Assembly (NCBI GenBank): GCA_945906305.1 | Contig: CAMDQT010000017.1 | Span: forward strand, 1 to 64,000 | DNA from: Ferrithrix thermotolerans DSM 19514 | GTDB lineage: Bacteria; Actinomycetota; Acidimicrobiia; Acidimicrobiales; CAIXPF01 | Reading direction: 5' to 3' | Length of the DNA: 64,000 bases | Shown: in pieces, positions 44,222 to 52,847 of the stretch | Layout: each line of letters begins with the position of its first letter | Numbering within the stretch: the first letter of the stretch is position 1 | Program-made: the position numbers and the translations under genes | Notes under the pieces: generated by a model | The model's database searches: none | What the model saw: the letters and a program-made list of their open reading frames with translations, nothing else | Told to the model about the DNA's origin: nothing

Positions 44222-44227
44222 ACCCTA
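44222..44227 (-). promoter_or_regulatory. -10 element (TAGGGT), leaderless promoter
   Basis: Minus-strand TAGGGT, seven bases, GTG of the SRAP gene. A leaderless transcript starting at GTG-TGT puts the essential Cys second. Confidence 0.55.
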
Positions 44228-44268
44228 GCGGTGGCCAGCGCAGGTTCGAATCTCCCGCCACGGGCGGC

Positions 44269-44274
44269 TAGTTT
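44269..44274 (+). promoter_or_regulatory. -10 element (TAGTTT), leaderless promoter
   Basis: TAGTTT, seven bases, GTG of the PH-domain gene; 41 bases separate it from the divergent SRAP -10. Confidence 0.5.
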
Positions 44275-44281
44275 GACCACA

Positions 44282-44722
44282 GTGAGCGCTGAGCGTCCCA
44301 TCTCTGTCGTCGTCCCATCGGTGTTTCAACCGACGACTCGCCAGGCGGTGCTGGCGGCGTTCGTGCCCGCCATTGTGCTCATGGGGGCCGGGTTGGCTAT
44401 AGGCAGCACCATCGGCAGCGTCCTGCTCGGCGCCGGCATCGGATCGATCGGGTTGGGCGCGCTGCAACGCCGTACTGGGCTGGACCTCGATCCGCAAGGG
44501 TTGGTGATCCGTGGTATCGGCCGCAGCGAACTGATCCGCTGGTCCGACATCACCGACATGACCGTCTCCGAACGCGGCAGCCGCAGTGCATTGCAGATCG
44601 AGACCCAGGCCCGCTTCTACCGGCCGAACGCGCCGTTCAGCTCGCGGTTTCTGCCTGATCCAGACTTCGGGGACAAGGTGCGCGGTATAACCGAAGCGTG
44701 GCGGCAGCGCCGAGACCTGTAG
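44282..44722 (+). CDS. Membrane protein with bacterial PH-like domain
   Basis: 146 residues. Two adjacent TM segments (AVLAAFVPAIVLMGAGLAIGSTIGSVLLGAGIGSIGLGAL) are followed by a soluble beta domain LDLDPQGLVIRGIGRSELIRWSDITDMTVSERGSRSALQIE, the pattern of bPH-type domains. Role unknown. The track start 53 codons upstream is rejected as a leaderless GTG is well placed. Confidence 0.65.
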   Translation: MSAERPISVVVPSVFQPTTRQAVLAAFVPAIVLMGAGLAIGSTIGSVLLGAGIGSIGLGALQRRTGLDLDPQGLVIRGIGRSELIRWSDITDMTVSERGSRSALQIETQARFYRPNAPFSSRFLPDPDFGDKVRGITEAWRQRRDL

Positions 44723-44750
44723 TCCCCGGCGCCCACGTTGCCGAGTGGCG

Positions 44751-45968
44751 TCAGCGGTCCTTGGCGAAGGTGATGGCGTCTTGCTCGAATGCCGCCACCC
44801 GGTCGGCGTCGTAGCCGAGTAGGTCCCGCAACACGTACTCGTTGGCTTCGCCGAGGTTGGGCGTCGCAAGGTCGCGCTCGGGTGGGGCATCGGAGAACTT
44901 GATCGGGAAACCCGGGATGTCAAACGTGCCGGCCAGCGGATCGGTGACAGTGCGGACGGTCCCGCGTTGGCGGAAATGCTCGATGTTTCCCAGGTCCTTG
45001 GGCTCAATCACCTGCCCGCAGGGAATGCGGTAGCGCTCCAGAATGGCCATGATCTCCGCGTCGGTGCCGAAATGCGCCATCCAGTCCTCGATGATGGTGG
45101 TGAGGGCATCACGATTGTCCAGGCGGGCCTGGGGCAGAGCGAAACGGGGGTCGGTGGACAACTCGGGGCGACCCATCGCCTCGAAGAGGGCGACGACTTG
45201 AGTCTGGGTGCAGAAGATCACGATCCAGCCCTGCGGGCTACGGAAGGATCCCGCCGGGGACGCCGCACCGTAGTGCCGACCGCTGCGCATCGCTTTGTAG
45301 GCCCCTTGAGTGACCGATGGGGCGTGCACCGCCATCTCTTGCATGTGGTAAAGGGAGTCGACCATGCCGATGTCGATATGGGAACCCTCGCCGGTTCGGT
45401 CGCGCCGGAACAGGGCGTAGCCGATGGCTCCAAAGGCGTGCACGCCCGCACCGACATCGGTGATGGCCGTACCGACGAACAGCGGGGGGCCGTCGGGCTC
45501 GCCGGTCATGTGCATCACCCCTGAATAGGCCTGGGCGATGAAGTCGAAGGCGGTCTTGGACGCCATCGGCCCGGTCTGACCGAACCCGGATATCGACGCC
45601 ATGATGATTCGCGGGTTGATGGCACGAAGGTCCTCATAACCAAGGCCACGACGCGACATGACCCCCGGGGTCGAGTTCTCAACCACGACGTCGACCTGCG
45701 TGATGAGCTCTTTGATGACCTGCACCGCCTCCGGCTTGCGCAAGTCGAGGCAGAGGGAGCGCTTCCCGCGGTTCTGCTGCACGAAGTAGCTGGCCCGCCG
45801 GTTTATCCTCGGCTCCTGGGCTCGGGTGGGCTCGCCGTGGGGTGCCATCTCGACCTTGATGACCTCGGCCCCCATCTCCGTCAGCAGGCGGGTGCACGCC
45901 GGGCCGGCGAGATACTGCGTGAAGTCCAGGACGCGGATGCCTTCGAGGTACGGGGTCGGAGTGCTCAC
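44751..45968 (-). CDS. Family III CoA-transferase (CaiB/BaiF)
   Basis: 405 residues. N-terminal VLDFTQYLAGPACTRLLTEMGAEVIKVE and RGKRSLCLDLRKPEAVQVI are family hallmarks; the TAITDVGAGVHAFGAIGYALFRRDRTGEGSHIDIGMVDSL stretch holds the catalytic Asp. Moves CoA between acyl groups (formyl/oxalyl, carnitine, succinyl/2-methylacyl). Members that use formyl-CoA would match the alpha-oxidation hypothesis for the neighbouring genes. GTG start; upstream thioesterase gene is downstream of the LLM gene on the same strand. Confidence 0.9.
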   Translation of the reverse strand: MSTPTPYLEGIRVLDFTQYLAGPACTRLLTEMGAEVIKVEMAPHGEPTRAQEPRINRRASYFVQQNRGKRSLCLDLRKPEAVQVIKELITQVDVVVENSTPGVMSRRGLGYEDLRAINPRIIMASISGFGQTGPMASKTAFDFIAQAYSGVMHMTGEPDGPPLFVGTAITDVGAGVHAFGAIGYALFRRDRTGEGSHIDIGMVDSLYHMQEMAVHAPSVTQGAYKAMRSGRHYGAASPAGSFRSPQGWIVIFCTQTQVVALFEAMGRPELSTDPRFALPQARLDNRDALTTIIEDWMAHFGTDAEIMAILERYRIPCGQVIEPKDLGNIEHFRQRGTVRTVTDPLAGTFDIPGFPIKFSDAPPERDLATPNLGEANEYVLRDLLGYDADRVAAFEQDAITFAKDR

Positions 45969-46072
45969 CCGGCCATCTTGGCAGATGGCAAAGAGCGGAG
46001 CGGCGCTTAGCTGAGCAGGCCAGGCCGGTGAGGCCTATTCGACCATCGGGGGCGGCCCGGGCTGGAGATCGC

Positions 46073-46486
46073 TCACGGCGAGGGCGTCGGCCGTAGGCGT
46101 TTCACCACCCCGCTGAACGCCAGCAACGCACGGTCGGCGCAGGACAGCCGTCCCTGGACAAAGACCAGTGAGCCGGTGCGTCGCACCACCTCGGCTCGGC
46201 CCTCCACGAGGTCACCCGCCCGGGCAGTGTCCACAAACTGGGCGCTGAAGCTGACCGTCACGGTGCTGTCCGTCGTGCCGAATCGGGCCGTTGCCCCCAC
46301 GGTGTAGTCGGCCAAGGCCATCTGCACCCCACCATGAATGGCGCCGTGTTCATTGCAATGATGATCCTGCACCACCAGCCCGATGCAGAGCCCGTCGGGA
46401 CCTTCGCGTCGAAGGAAGGGCCCGACATGGCTCTCGGCCGGATCGAGTTCGGGATCGGGCCGGTAACCGGCTGGCATCTCGCTCAC
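46073..46486 (-). CDS. PaaI-like hotdog thioesterase
   Basis: 137 residues. NEHGAIHGGVQMALADYTVGATARFG is the 4HBT/PaaI core with the catalytic acidic residue, and VTVSFSAQFVDTARAGDLVEGRAEVVRRTGSLVFVQG the second half. Hydrolyses acyl-CoA thioesters. GTG at 46486 is chosen over the track start since it lies seven bases from TAGCGT. Confidence 0.88.
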   Translation of the reverse strand: MSEMPAGYRPDPELDPAESHVGPFLRREGPDGLCIGLVVQDHHCNEHGAIHGGVQMALADYTVGATARFGTTDSTVTVSFSAQFVDTARAGDLVEGRAEVVRRTGSLVFVQGRLSCADRALLAFSGVVKRLRPTPSP

Positions 46487-46493
46487 TCGGCAG

Positions 46494-46499
46494 ACGCTA
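46494..46499 (-). promoter_or_regulatory. -10 element (TAGCGT), leaderless promoter
   Basis: Minus-strand TAGCGT, seven bases, GTG of the thioesterase gene. Confidence 0.55.
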
Positions 46500-46528
46500 A
46501 CGAAAGGAGCGGCCGAAGCCACCATGGG

Positions 46529-47740
46529 CTAGGAGCGAACGTAGAACGCCTCGCGCTCCGCCGAGGGCGGAACAATGGGGATCTCGTCGTCCTTGAGCGG
46601 CTTCATGTACTGCTTGCGGGCCAGCGCCGCTTCGATATAGGGCGCTAGTTCCTCTTCCTTGCGGGCCAGTTGCTCCTCGCGACCCTCCGTGAAATGGGGC
46701 AGGACGTCCGACGCGAACAGCTCCAGGCTTTCGCAGATGTGCTCGTGACGGATCTTGCCCCCCTGCTGGAGAAACACGATCTGATCGACTCCGGCGTCTT
46801 GGAATTGTCCAACCAGGGCGCGGTAGTCCTCTGGGGTGCCGATCCCGGGGGCAATCACGGTGGGCAGGTCGGGCCCCCGCAACTCTTCGTACTCGTCCCA
46901 AAGGCGGCTGCGACCTGGGCGGGTTTCGTTGGCCACCAGGGCGTTCACCGCATAGCGGAAGAACTGGAAGCCGTCGATCCCTCTGGCGCGGGCTTCCTGC
47001 GCATCGCGGTGGATGGAAAAGCCAGCCACCATGGCGATGTTGGCATTGACGGCGTGGCCAATGGGCACACACTGCTCGCTGCGGATGATGTCGTAGTAGA
47101 TCTCCGCCCAGCGGCGGGCCTCTTGGGGATCGAGGAAACTGAAAGCGAGGGCACCGAGGCCACTACGGGCCGCGACCTCGATGGTCTTGCGGCTGGTGCA
47201 GGCCATCCACATGGGCGGATGGGGCTTTTGGCGGGGCTTGGGCAGCACGTTGCGGCAGGGCATCGAGAAGCCTTCGCCCTCGAAGCCGGGGTAGGGCTCC
47301 ATGACCAACATGTTGGCAATCTGCTCCGCCGCCTCGAGGGACAGCGCCTGCTTGCGCGCCGCGTTGATGCCATAGCCACGCAACTCCAGCCGGGTGGCCC
47401 CTTCACCAATGCCGAACTCGGCCCGGCCGTTGGAGATCAGATCCAACATGGCCACCGTCTCGGCGGTGCGGGAGGGGTGGTTGTAGTTCGGGATCACCTG
47501 GCGGATGCCTAGCCCGATGCGAATACGTTGTGTCTTGGCCGCCAGCGAGGCGAGAAACACATCCGATGCCGAGCAGTGCGAGTACTCCTCCAGGAAGTGG
47601 TGCTCGACCGCCCAGGCATGGTCAATTCCCAGCTTGTCGGCCAGCACGACCTGCTCGGTCGCCTCCTGCACGATGCGGTATTCGCTCTCCTCGTCCCAGG
47701 GCTTAGGGACCTGTAGCTCGTAGATCATGCCGAACTTCAT
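46529..47740 (-). CDS. Luciferase-like (LLM-class) flavin-dependent oxidoreductase
   Basis: 403 residues. TIM-barrel monooxygenase: WAVEHHFLEEYSHCSASDVFLASLAAKTQRIRIGLGI, then NGRAEFGIGEGATRLELRGYG. Uses reduced FMN or F420; F420 synthesis is encoded at 21.3 kb, so either is possible. The HHF motif is typical of bacterial-luciferase-like monooxygenases. ATG at 47740 has GAGGAAAGG upstream; the track adds 24 spurious residues. Head of a minus-strand set with the thioesterase and CoA-transferase. Confidence 0.9.
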   Translation of the reverse strand: MKFGMIYELQVPKPWDEESEYRIVQEATEQVVLADKLGIDHAWAVEHHFLEEYSHCSASDVFLASLAAKTQRIRIGLGIRQVIPNYNHPSRTAETVAMLDLISNGRAEFGIGEGATRLELRGYGINAARKQALSLEAAEQIANMLVMEPYPGFEGEGFSMPCRNVLPKPRQKPHPPMWMACTSRKTIEVAARSGLGALAFSFLDPQEARRWAEIYYDIIRSEQCVPIGHAVNANIAMVAGFSIHRDAQEARARGIDGFQFFRYAVNALVANETRPGRSRLWDEYEELRGPDLPTVIAPGIGTPEDYRALVGQFQDAGVDQIVFLQQGGKIRHEHICESLELFASDVLPHFTEGREEQLARKEEELAPYIEAALARKQYMKPLKDDEIPIVPPSAEREAFYVRS

Positions 47741-47910
47741 CGGAAGGTGCCTTTCCTCGGTACAGGGCAGAGCTGCCCATCGCCCCGGTCCCCCCGCTCG
47801 GCAACGCTGCACACGTCACCTTGCCGGTGGGACGACGCTGCCAACGTATCGGAGCGGCCTTGGCCCATCAAGGCTTGGCCGTGGCTCTGCTGAGCTAGAC
47901 AACAGCGGCG

Positions 47911-47937
47911 CTACCGTGGCCGCCTCGTCCACGGTAG
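47911..47937. promoter_or_regulatory. Perfect 9-bp inverted repeat with embedded -10-like boxes
   Basis: CTACCGTGG and CCACGGTAG are exact reverse complements with a 9-base spacer. Each arm contains TACCGT, which fits TANNNT on its own strand, so a bound dimer could cover divergent -10 elements. It lies 18 bases before the leader ORF and between the LLM and SDR genes. Confidence 0.5.
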
Positions 47938-47955
47938 AACCACAAGGAGACCCCA

Positions 47956-48039
47956 ATGCGATTTCGACAGGGGCGCCGCCGGGTCGCGGCGGAACCCACT
48001 CCAGGCGGTTTGGACGCTGGCCGCGGGGCCCAACGATGA
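47956..48039 (+). CDS. 27-residue leader ORF coupled to the SDR gene
   Basis: ATG with AAGGAG at a good distance upstream; encodes an Arg-rich MRFRQGRRRVAAEPTPGG... peptide and its TGA overlaps the SDR start (ATGA). The SDR itself has only a weak ribosome site, so ribosomes finishing this ORF probably re-initiate on the SDR. No domain. Real translation is inferred from the ribosome site and overlap. Confidence 0.45.
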   Translation: MRFRQGRRRVAAEPTPGGLDAGRGAQR

Positions 48040-48860
48040 GCGTCCGATTCCAGCCCGCGGGCCGGTTCGTGGACAAGGTCGTCGTGCTGACCGGAGGCAC
48101 CTCGGGCATCGGTTTGGCCAGCGCCGCCCGAATGCTGGCCGAGGGTGCCACGGTGGTTCTGGCCGGCAGGGGTATTGAACGGGGCGAGAAGGCCACGGCG
48201 GCACTTGGTCATGAACGGGCCCGCTTTGTGCCGACCGATGTGACCGATCGGGCGTCGCTCGATGCATTGTTCGCCACCACGATGGCGTCCTTCGGCCGGC
48301 TCGACGTGGTGGTCAACAGCGCCGGTGCGGTGTCGGTGGTGCCCTTCGCCCGGATGAAACCACAACAATGGTCCAACACCCTCGCGGTCAACCTCACCGC
48401 GGTATTCGACTCCTGCCAGGCGGCGCTCCCCGGCCTGCGGTCCACCCTGGCGGCGGGCATTGCGCCGCAGACCGCCATCGTCAACGTTGCCTCCCTCGAT
48501 GCCGTAGGTGGCGACAAGGGGATGACGGCGTACGGTGCCGCGAAGGCCGGTGTCGTCAACTTCAGCCGCAGCCTGGCATTGGAACTGATCGGCGAAGGCA
48601 TCCGGGTCAATTGCGTGTCCCCTGGAGCGGTGGATACGGCTATGACCCTCAGCACCGCCGGAGACCCCGACCATGCTGAGACCTTTCACCGACACATACC
48701 GGCCGGCCGGTTCGGTCGGCCCGAGGAGCTCGCCGCGGCCATCGCCTTTGTCGCCGCGGATGAGGCGGCGTTCATGGTAGGTGCCAACCTCGTGGTAGAC
48801 GGCGGGGTCACCTGCGCCACCGGACACCCAGATCTGTTGGCCATGTTCGGCCTGGCTTAA
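48036..48860 (+). CDS. Short-chain dehydrogenase/reductase
   Basis: 274 residues. LTGGTSGIGLASAARML (cofactor), VVNSAGA (NNAG variant), catalytic region NVASLDAVGG...YGAAKAG (YxxxK) and PGAVDTAM. Classical SDR; the acidic residue for NAD versus NADPH binding is not clear. The ORF track starts 103 codons upstream; ATG at 48036 is coupled to the leader ORF. Convergent with the substrate-binding protein. Confidence 0.85.
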   Translation: MSVRFQPAGRFVDKVVVLTGGTSGIGLASAARMLAEGATVVLAGRGIERGEKATAALGHERARFVPTDVTDRASLDALFATTMASFGRLDVVVNSAGAVSVVPFARMKPQQWSNTLAVNLTAVFDSCQAALPGLRSTLAAGIAPQTAIVNVASLDAVGGDKGMTAYGAAKAGVVNFSRSLALELIGEGIRVNCVSPGAVDTAMTLSTAGDPDHAETFHRHIPAGRFGRPEELAAAIAFVAADEAAFMVGANLVVDGGVTCATGHPDLLAMFGLA

Positions 48861-48953
48861 CGGCCCCGTGACGTGAACGCGGCCGAACTGCGGCCCGAGA
48901 GATCGGCCCGCAGTTCAGCCAAACGGTGTGGGGTATTCAGCCCCGTGCTGGTG

Positions 48954-50567
48954 TCAGGTGCACTTGCTCTGGGCCGCGACCCAGGCGCAGTTCAACGACT
49001 TACCGTTGAGGTCGATCAATGCCCCTTGTGCCTTCCAGGTCTGGGAGGCGGAATCGAACTGGGCGAACTGGCCACCCTCGGAGATGAAGGCGTCCTTGTT
49101 GCCGTTGAGGTTGGCCAACAGCCCGTACACGTGCGTCGGTGGGGTCATCTTGATCGAGCGGTGGGCGACGATCAGGTTGGCCCGGTTCAGGCCACCGGGC
49201 AGTTCCTGGGCCAAGAGCACGGTCTGTACGAAGGGCCACGCATAGATGAAGCCGGCACCCAACGAACTCGTGGAGGTCGGGTCGATGCCCTTCTTGGTGA
49301 GCAGGTCCTTGATGAAGACCATCCAGGGATCGGCGTTGAGCGTGGGGTCCTTGATGTCCTTGATACCAGGATTGAAGATCCACCACTTGTTGGAGGCCGA
49401 GCCGTCGCCGCCGACCTTCTCTTTGGAGATGAAGCTGGTGCCGCTACAGGTAAGGGGCTGGAAGAGGTACTTGACCTTTTCCTTCATCCCGTTCTGTGCC
49501 GCTTCTACGACGGACTGGGTGCAGGAGGTGCCTGCGGTCATGGCGATGTACACCGCGCAGTTCTTCGAGCCCAAGGTAGTCATCGGGTCGGTGATGGTGG
49601 GAGCGGTGGGCTCGATGGTCTCCGTGACGAACTCGACCCGGTCCTTGAGTTTGGCCGACTGGGCCAAGTAGGCCCGGAAGCCCGCGTCGTACACCTTGCC
49701 GAAGTCATTGTTCATGACCAGGGCGCACACCACGACTTTTTTGTCGGTGGGGAACTCGCCGAGGCGCTGCTCGATGAAGTTGCCCCACAGCTGCGTCTCG
49801 GTGGTGTAGGACGGCACCGGTGCACCGGAGGTCCACGGGTGGTTGATCGGATCACCGAACGCGGGGTGGCCGGTCATGGACAGGATCTGCGGTACGCAGC
49901 GCTGGTTGACCTTGTCGTAGGTCTTCATGACGGCAGGCGTACCCAACGTCCAGACCGCGAACACCTTCTCCGAGTCGAGCAACTCGTCCACGAGCGGGAT
50001 CGTCTTGGCCGGGTCGTAGGCGTCATCCTTTTGGATATAGACCGCCTTACGGGTCTTGCCGTTGGAATCCTTGAAGACACCCTTGTCGCTGTAATAGCCG
50101 AGCAGCGCGTCGATCGACTTGCCGTAGTTGCCGTAGTCGGCCAGGGTGCCCGACAGGGCCAGGGTGCCGCCCACCTTGAAGGTGGTGTCGGTGAGACCCT
50201 CGGTGTTGCTCCAACCCGCAGCGCACTTGGACACGTCAATGGTGAAGCCCTCAGGCCCGACGATGGTCTTGCCATCCGCGGACAGGCCCCACTTGTTGTC
50301 CTTGATCCGCTTGACGACCTCGGCCCGCTCCGCGGTCCAGAGCTTCTCCCACTCGTCCATCGTCTTCGGCTCGGCCACCGCCGCAACTGTGGTGGCACTG
50401 CCACCCACCGTGGTGCTGGCGCTCAGAGCGGCGTTGATCGACTTGTCGACCGTGAGGTCGGTGGCTTCGTTGCTGGTGTCGTCGCTGCCTCCGCAGGCGA
50501 CCGCGACCAGCGAAAGGCCCGCGACTATCCCCATCCACGTTCGAAACGCCGTGGTTCGTCGTTGCAT
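48954..50567 (-). CDS. ABC transporter substrate-binding lipoprotein, branched-chain amino acid type
   Basis: 537 residues. Signal peptide MQRRTTAFRTWMGIVAGLSLVAVACGG with a lipobox at Cys25, then a Peripla_BP_6-type fold (GGTLALSGTLADYGNYGKSIDALLGYY; KAVYIQKDDAYDPAKTIPLVDELL). Larger than LivK because of inserts. No permease or ATPase genes are nearby, so it is an orphan binding protein; ligand unknown, plausibly the substrate of the adjacent catabolic genes. ATG at 50567 has AGGGGACG upstream. Confidence 0.88.
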   Translation of the reverse strand: MQRRTTAFRTWMGIVAGLSLVAVACGGSDDTSNEATDLTVDKSINAALSASTTVGGSATTVAAVAEPKTMDEWEKLWTAERAEVVKRIKDNKWGLSADGKTIVGPEGFTIDVSKCAAGWSNTEGLTDTTFKVGGTLALSGTLADYGNYGKSIDALLGYYSDKGVFKDSNGKTRKAVYIQKDDAYDPAKTIPLVDELLDSEKVFAVWTLGTPAVMKTYDKVNQRCVPQILSMTGHPAFGDPINHPWTSGAPVPSYTTETQLWGNFIEQRLGEFPTDKKVVVCALVMNNDFGKVYDAGFRAYLAQSAKLKDRVEFVTETIEPTAPTITDPMTTLGSKNCAVYIAMTAGTSCTQSVVEAAQNGMKEKVKYLFQPLTCSGTSFISKEKVGGDGSASNKWWIFNPGIKDIKDPTLNADPWMVFIKDLLTKKGIDPTSTSSLGAGFIYAWPFVQTVLLAQELPGGLNRANLIVAHRSIKMTPPTHVYGLLANLNGNKDAFISEGGQFAQFDSASQTWKAQGALIDLNGKSLNCAWVAAQSKCT

Positions 50568-50620
50568 ATATACGTCCCCTTTGAGATGCCGAACTCCATA
50601 CGGTGAGGTGCGGCGAAGTG

Positions 50621-50626
50621 AGTGTA
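50621..50626 (-). promoter_or_regulatory. -10 element (TACACT) of the substrate-binding protein gene
   Basis: Minus-strand TACACT about 53 bases before the ATG, giving a leadered mRNA with the AGGGGACG ribosome site. No convincing -35 was found. Confidence 0.35.
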
Positions 50627-50741
50627 GGCACATCGCATGACGCTCGACACGTTATCAAGAACACCGCGATCGCTCTCCAAACGCCATACCACCGGGGAGA
50701 AACCAGGTGATCTTCTGGTTAAGGCGCTGGCGGGGGCCGGT

Positions 50742-51695
50742 TCAGTGCGCTGGACGTGCCGCCGCGGCGTCAGCCAGCCAGCGGCGATAAAACGCCGCTG
50801 AGTAGGCATTGTTGGGGTCCGCCCGTACTTGTTCGTCGAGCAGCTCGGCGTCCTGACCGACCAGGATGCGCCACTGCCCCGCCCGCACGGCATCGAGGAT
50901 AATCGTGGCGGCCTGGGCGGCGCTGGTGGGGGCACTATCGCGGAACGCTTCGCCCCTACGGCGCATACGGGCTCGGATGTCCTCATCGCTCAGGGCCGAG
51001 GCGTCACGTCCTGCCCCGGCGTAACGAGCCCGCATGCGGTCAATGTCAGTCAGGCCCAAAAGGAGATCGGAGTTGTGGGCGATCTCGGTGCCGATGTGAC
51101 CCGGCATGACCACGCTGGCCCGCAGATGCGGGGCGTTCTGGGCGAAATCGACCATCAGCGCCTCGGTGAAACCTTTCACCGCGAACTTGGCCGCGCTGTA
51201 GGCAGAATGGGGCATCCCCGGCCCGATCGAGGCGAAGAATCCGTTGACCGAACTGGTGTTGATGACGTGGCCCACCGCCGCCCGCAACATCTGCGGCAAG
51301 AAGGCCCGAGTGTTGTAATACACCCCGTACCAACAGACGTTGAAGACCTTTTCCCACTGCTCCCGGTCACCGTGCACGATGGTGCCGCCGCCGCCGATCC
51401 CGGCATTATTGAACAGCAGGTTCACGTGAGGGCGCCACGCCGCCACCGCGGATGCGAAGGCCAACACCGCCGCCTCGTCGGACACGTCAGCGGCGAAGGT
51501 GAATACCTCGCCCCGATTGGCCTCGGCCCGACACAGCGCGGCGGTCTGATCGGCGTTGGCGATGAGGACGTCGCAGGTGGCGACATCACACCCTGCCGCG
51601 CTGAGCTGGCGCACGAGCTCGCGGCCCATCCCACTTCCCCCGCCCGTCACCACGGCCACGTAGCCCGAAAAGCCGTCTTCGAATCTCTTGTCCAT
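50742..51695 (-). CDS. Short-chain dehydrogenase/reductase
   Basis: 317 residues. VTGGGSGMGRELVRQL, NNAGIGGGG, INTSSVNGFFA and YSAAKFAVKG give the complete SDR set. The longer C-terminal half (DIDRMRARYAGAGRDASALS...) and the DAVRAGQWRILVGQDAELLDEQVR end resemble SDRs of mycobacterial catabolic gene sets. ATG preceded by GAGGAGCG. Confidence 0.88.
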   Translation of the reverse strand: MDKRFEDGFSGYVAVVTGGGSGMGRELVRQLSAAGCDVATCDVLIANADQTAALCRAEANRGEVFTFAADVSDEAAVLAFASAVAAWRPHVNLLFNNAGIGGGGTIVHGDREQWEKVFNVCWYGVYYNTRAFLPQMLRAAVGHVINTSSVNGFFASIGPGMPHSAYSAAKFAVKGFTEALMVDFAQNAPHLRASVVMPGHIGTEIAHNSDLLLGLTDIDRMRARYAGAGRDASALSDEDIRARMRRRGEAFRDSAPTSAAQAATIILDAVRAGQWRILVGQDAELLDEQVRADPNNAYSAAFYRRWLADAAAARPAH

Positions 51696-51754
51696 TTCGC
51701 TCCTCTGCCTCTCCTGTGCTCCCCCGGGGTGTAAACCAGCGCCCGTCGGGTGGG

Positions 51755-52729
51755 TCAGGGCTCGATGACGACCTTGCCGAGGGCCTTGCGGTCGATCAGC
51801 GAACGCAACGCCTCTCCCGCCCGTTCAAGGGGGAAACGGCCCGAGATGTGCGGCCGGAGCTTGCCCGACCCGGTCAACTCGATGAGCTCAGCAACAATGG
51901 CGTCGCGCATGATGGGATCACGCGCCGTCATGGCACCGTAGAACACGCCGACGATCTGGCAGCTCTTGAGCAAGGTCAGGTTGAGCGGCACGGAAGGGAT
52001 ACCGGCGGTGAAGCCGACAACGAGGAACCGACCTTCCCAGCCCGTGGCCCGCAGTGCCGCCTCGGCGTAGGCACCACCGACGCAGTCGTAGACCACGTCC
52101 ACACCGGCCCCACCGGTGAGCTCCTTGGCCCGCTCCTTGAGATCTTCCTGGGCGTAGTTGATGGTCTCATCGGCGCCGCGGTCTCGGCACAACTGGAGCT
52201 TCTCTTCACTCGATGCGGCGGCGATGACCCGCGCCCCCATCAACTTGCCCAACTCGACTGCGGTGAGTCCGACACTGCCTCCGGCCCCGAGGATGAGCAG
52301 CGTCTCGCCCGCCTTGAGGTTGCCTCGGTACTTCAAGCCGTACAAGGTGGTGCCATAGGCGTAGTTCAGCCCGGTGGACTCCGCAAAGCCGACACCGTCG
52401 GGCAATGGGCGGGCACCGGCGGCTGATACCAGGGAGAACTCGGCGTAGCCGCCGGTGGTACCAAGTCCACCCACGACGCGATCCCCGAGTTCGAAGCCGG
52501 CCACACCGGCGCCGATGGCGGCCACCAGGCCTGCCACCTCTCCTCCGGGGGTGTAGGGCGGCGGGGCCTTGAACTGGTACTTGTTTTCCAACATCAAGGT
52601 GTCAGGGAAGGTCACCGCCGCCGCCTTGACCTCAATGAGCAACTGGCCCGCGGCGACGACTGGTACCGGCACCTCTTCCACAACCAAGTCTTCCGGCGGT
52701 CCGAAGGCCTTGCAGATCACGGCTCGCAT
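51755..52729 (-). CDS. Zinc-free MDR quinone oxidoreductase-like protein
   Basis: 324 residues. GroES-like N domain (VKAAAVTFPDTLMLENKYQFKAPPPYTPGGEVAG) without zinc ligands and a Rossmann domain LILGAGGSVGLTAVELGKLMGARVIAAAS. NADPH-dependent reduction of quinones or enones, or enoyl reductase activity. ATG has AAGGGAG upstream. Same orientation as the ThDP-enzyme gene that follows in the genome and the SDR before it. Confidence 0.88.
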   Translation of the reverse strand: MRAVICKAFGPPEDLVVEEVPVPVVAAGQLLIEVKAAAVTFPDTLMLENKYQFKAPPPYTPGGEVAGLVAAIGAGVAGFELGDRVVGGLGTTGGYAEFSLVSAAGARPLPDGVGFAESTGLNYAYGTTLYGLKYRGNLKAGETLLILGAGGSVGLTAVELGKLMGARVIAAASSEEKLQLCRDRGADETINYAQEDLKERAKELTGGAGVDVVYDCVGGAYAEAALRATGWEGRFLVVGFTAGIPSVPLNLTLLKSCQIVGVFYGAMTARDPIMRDAIVAELIELTGSGKLRPHISGRFPLERAGEALRSLIDRKALGKVVIEP

Positions 52730-52847
52730 TGGTTTCTCCCTTGATCCTGCCGAGCCCGTCCCAATGGGCGGGCATCGGTCCTCGTGCTGGGTGCAAGCTA
52801 CCCGGCACAGGCCTAGCCCCGCCTGCGAGTGTGGTTGGACTTGCGGT

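Noticed and set aside
48873-50606. 577-residue plus-strand ORF
   Set aside because: Antisense to the substrate-binding lipoprotein, which has a signal peptide and family fold; the antisense product has no recognised motif.
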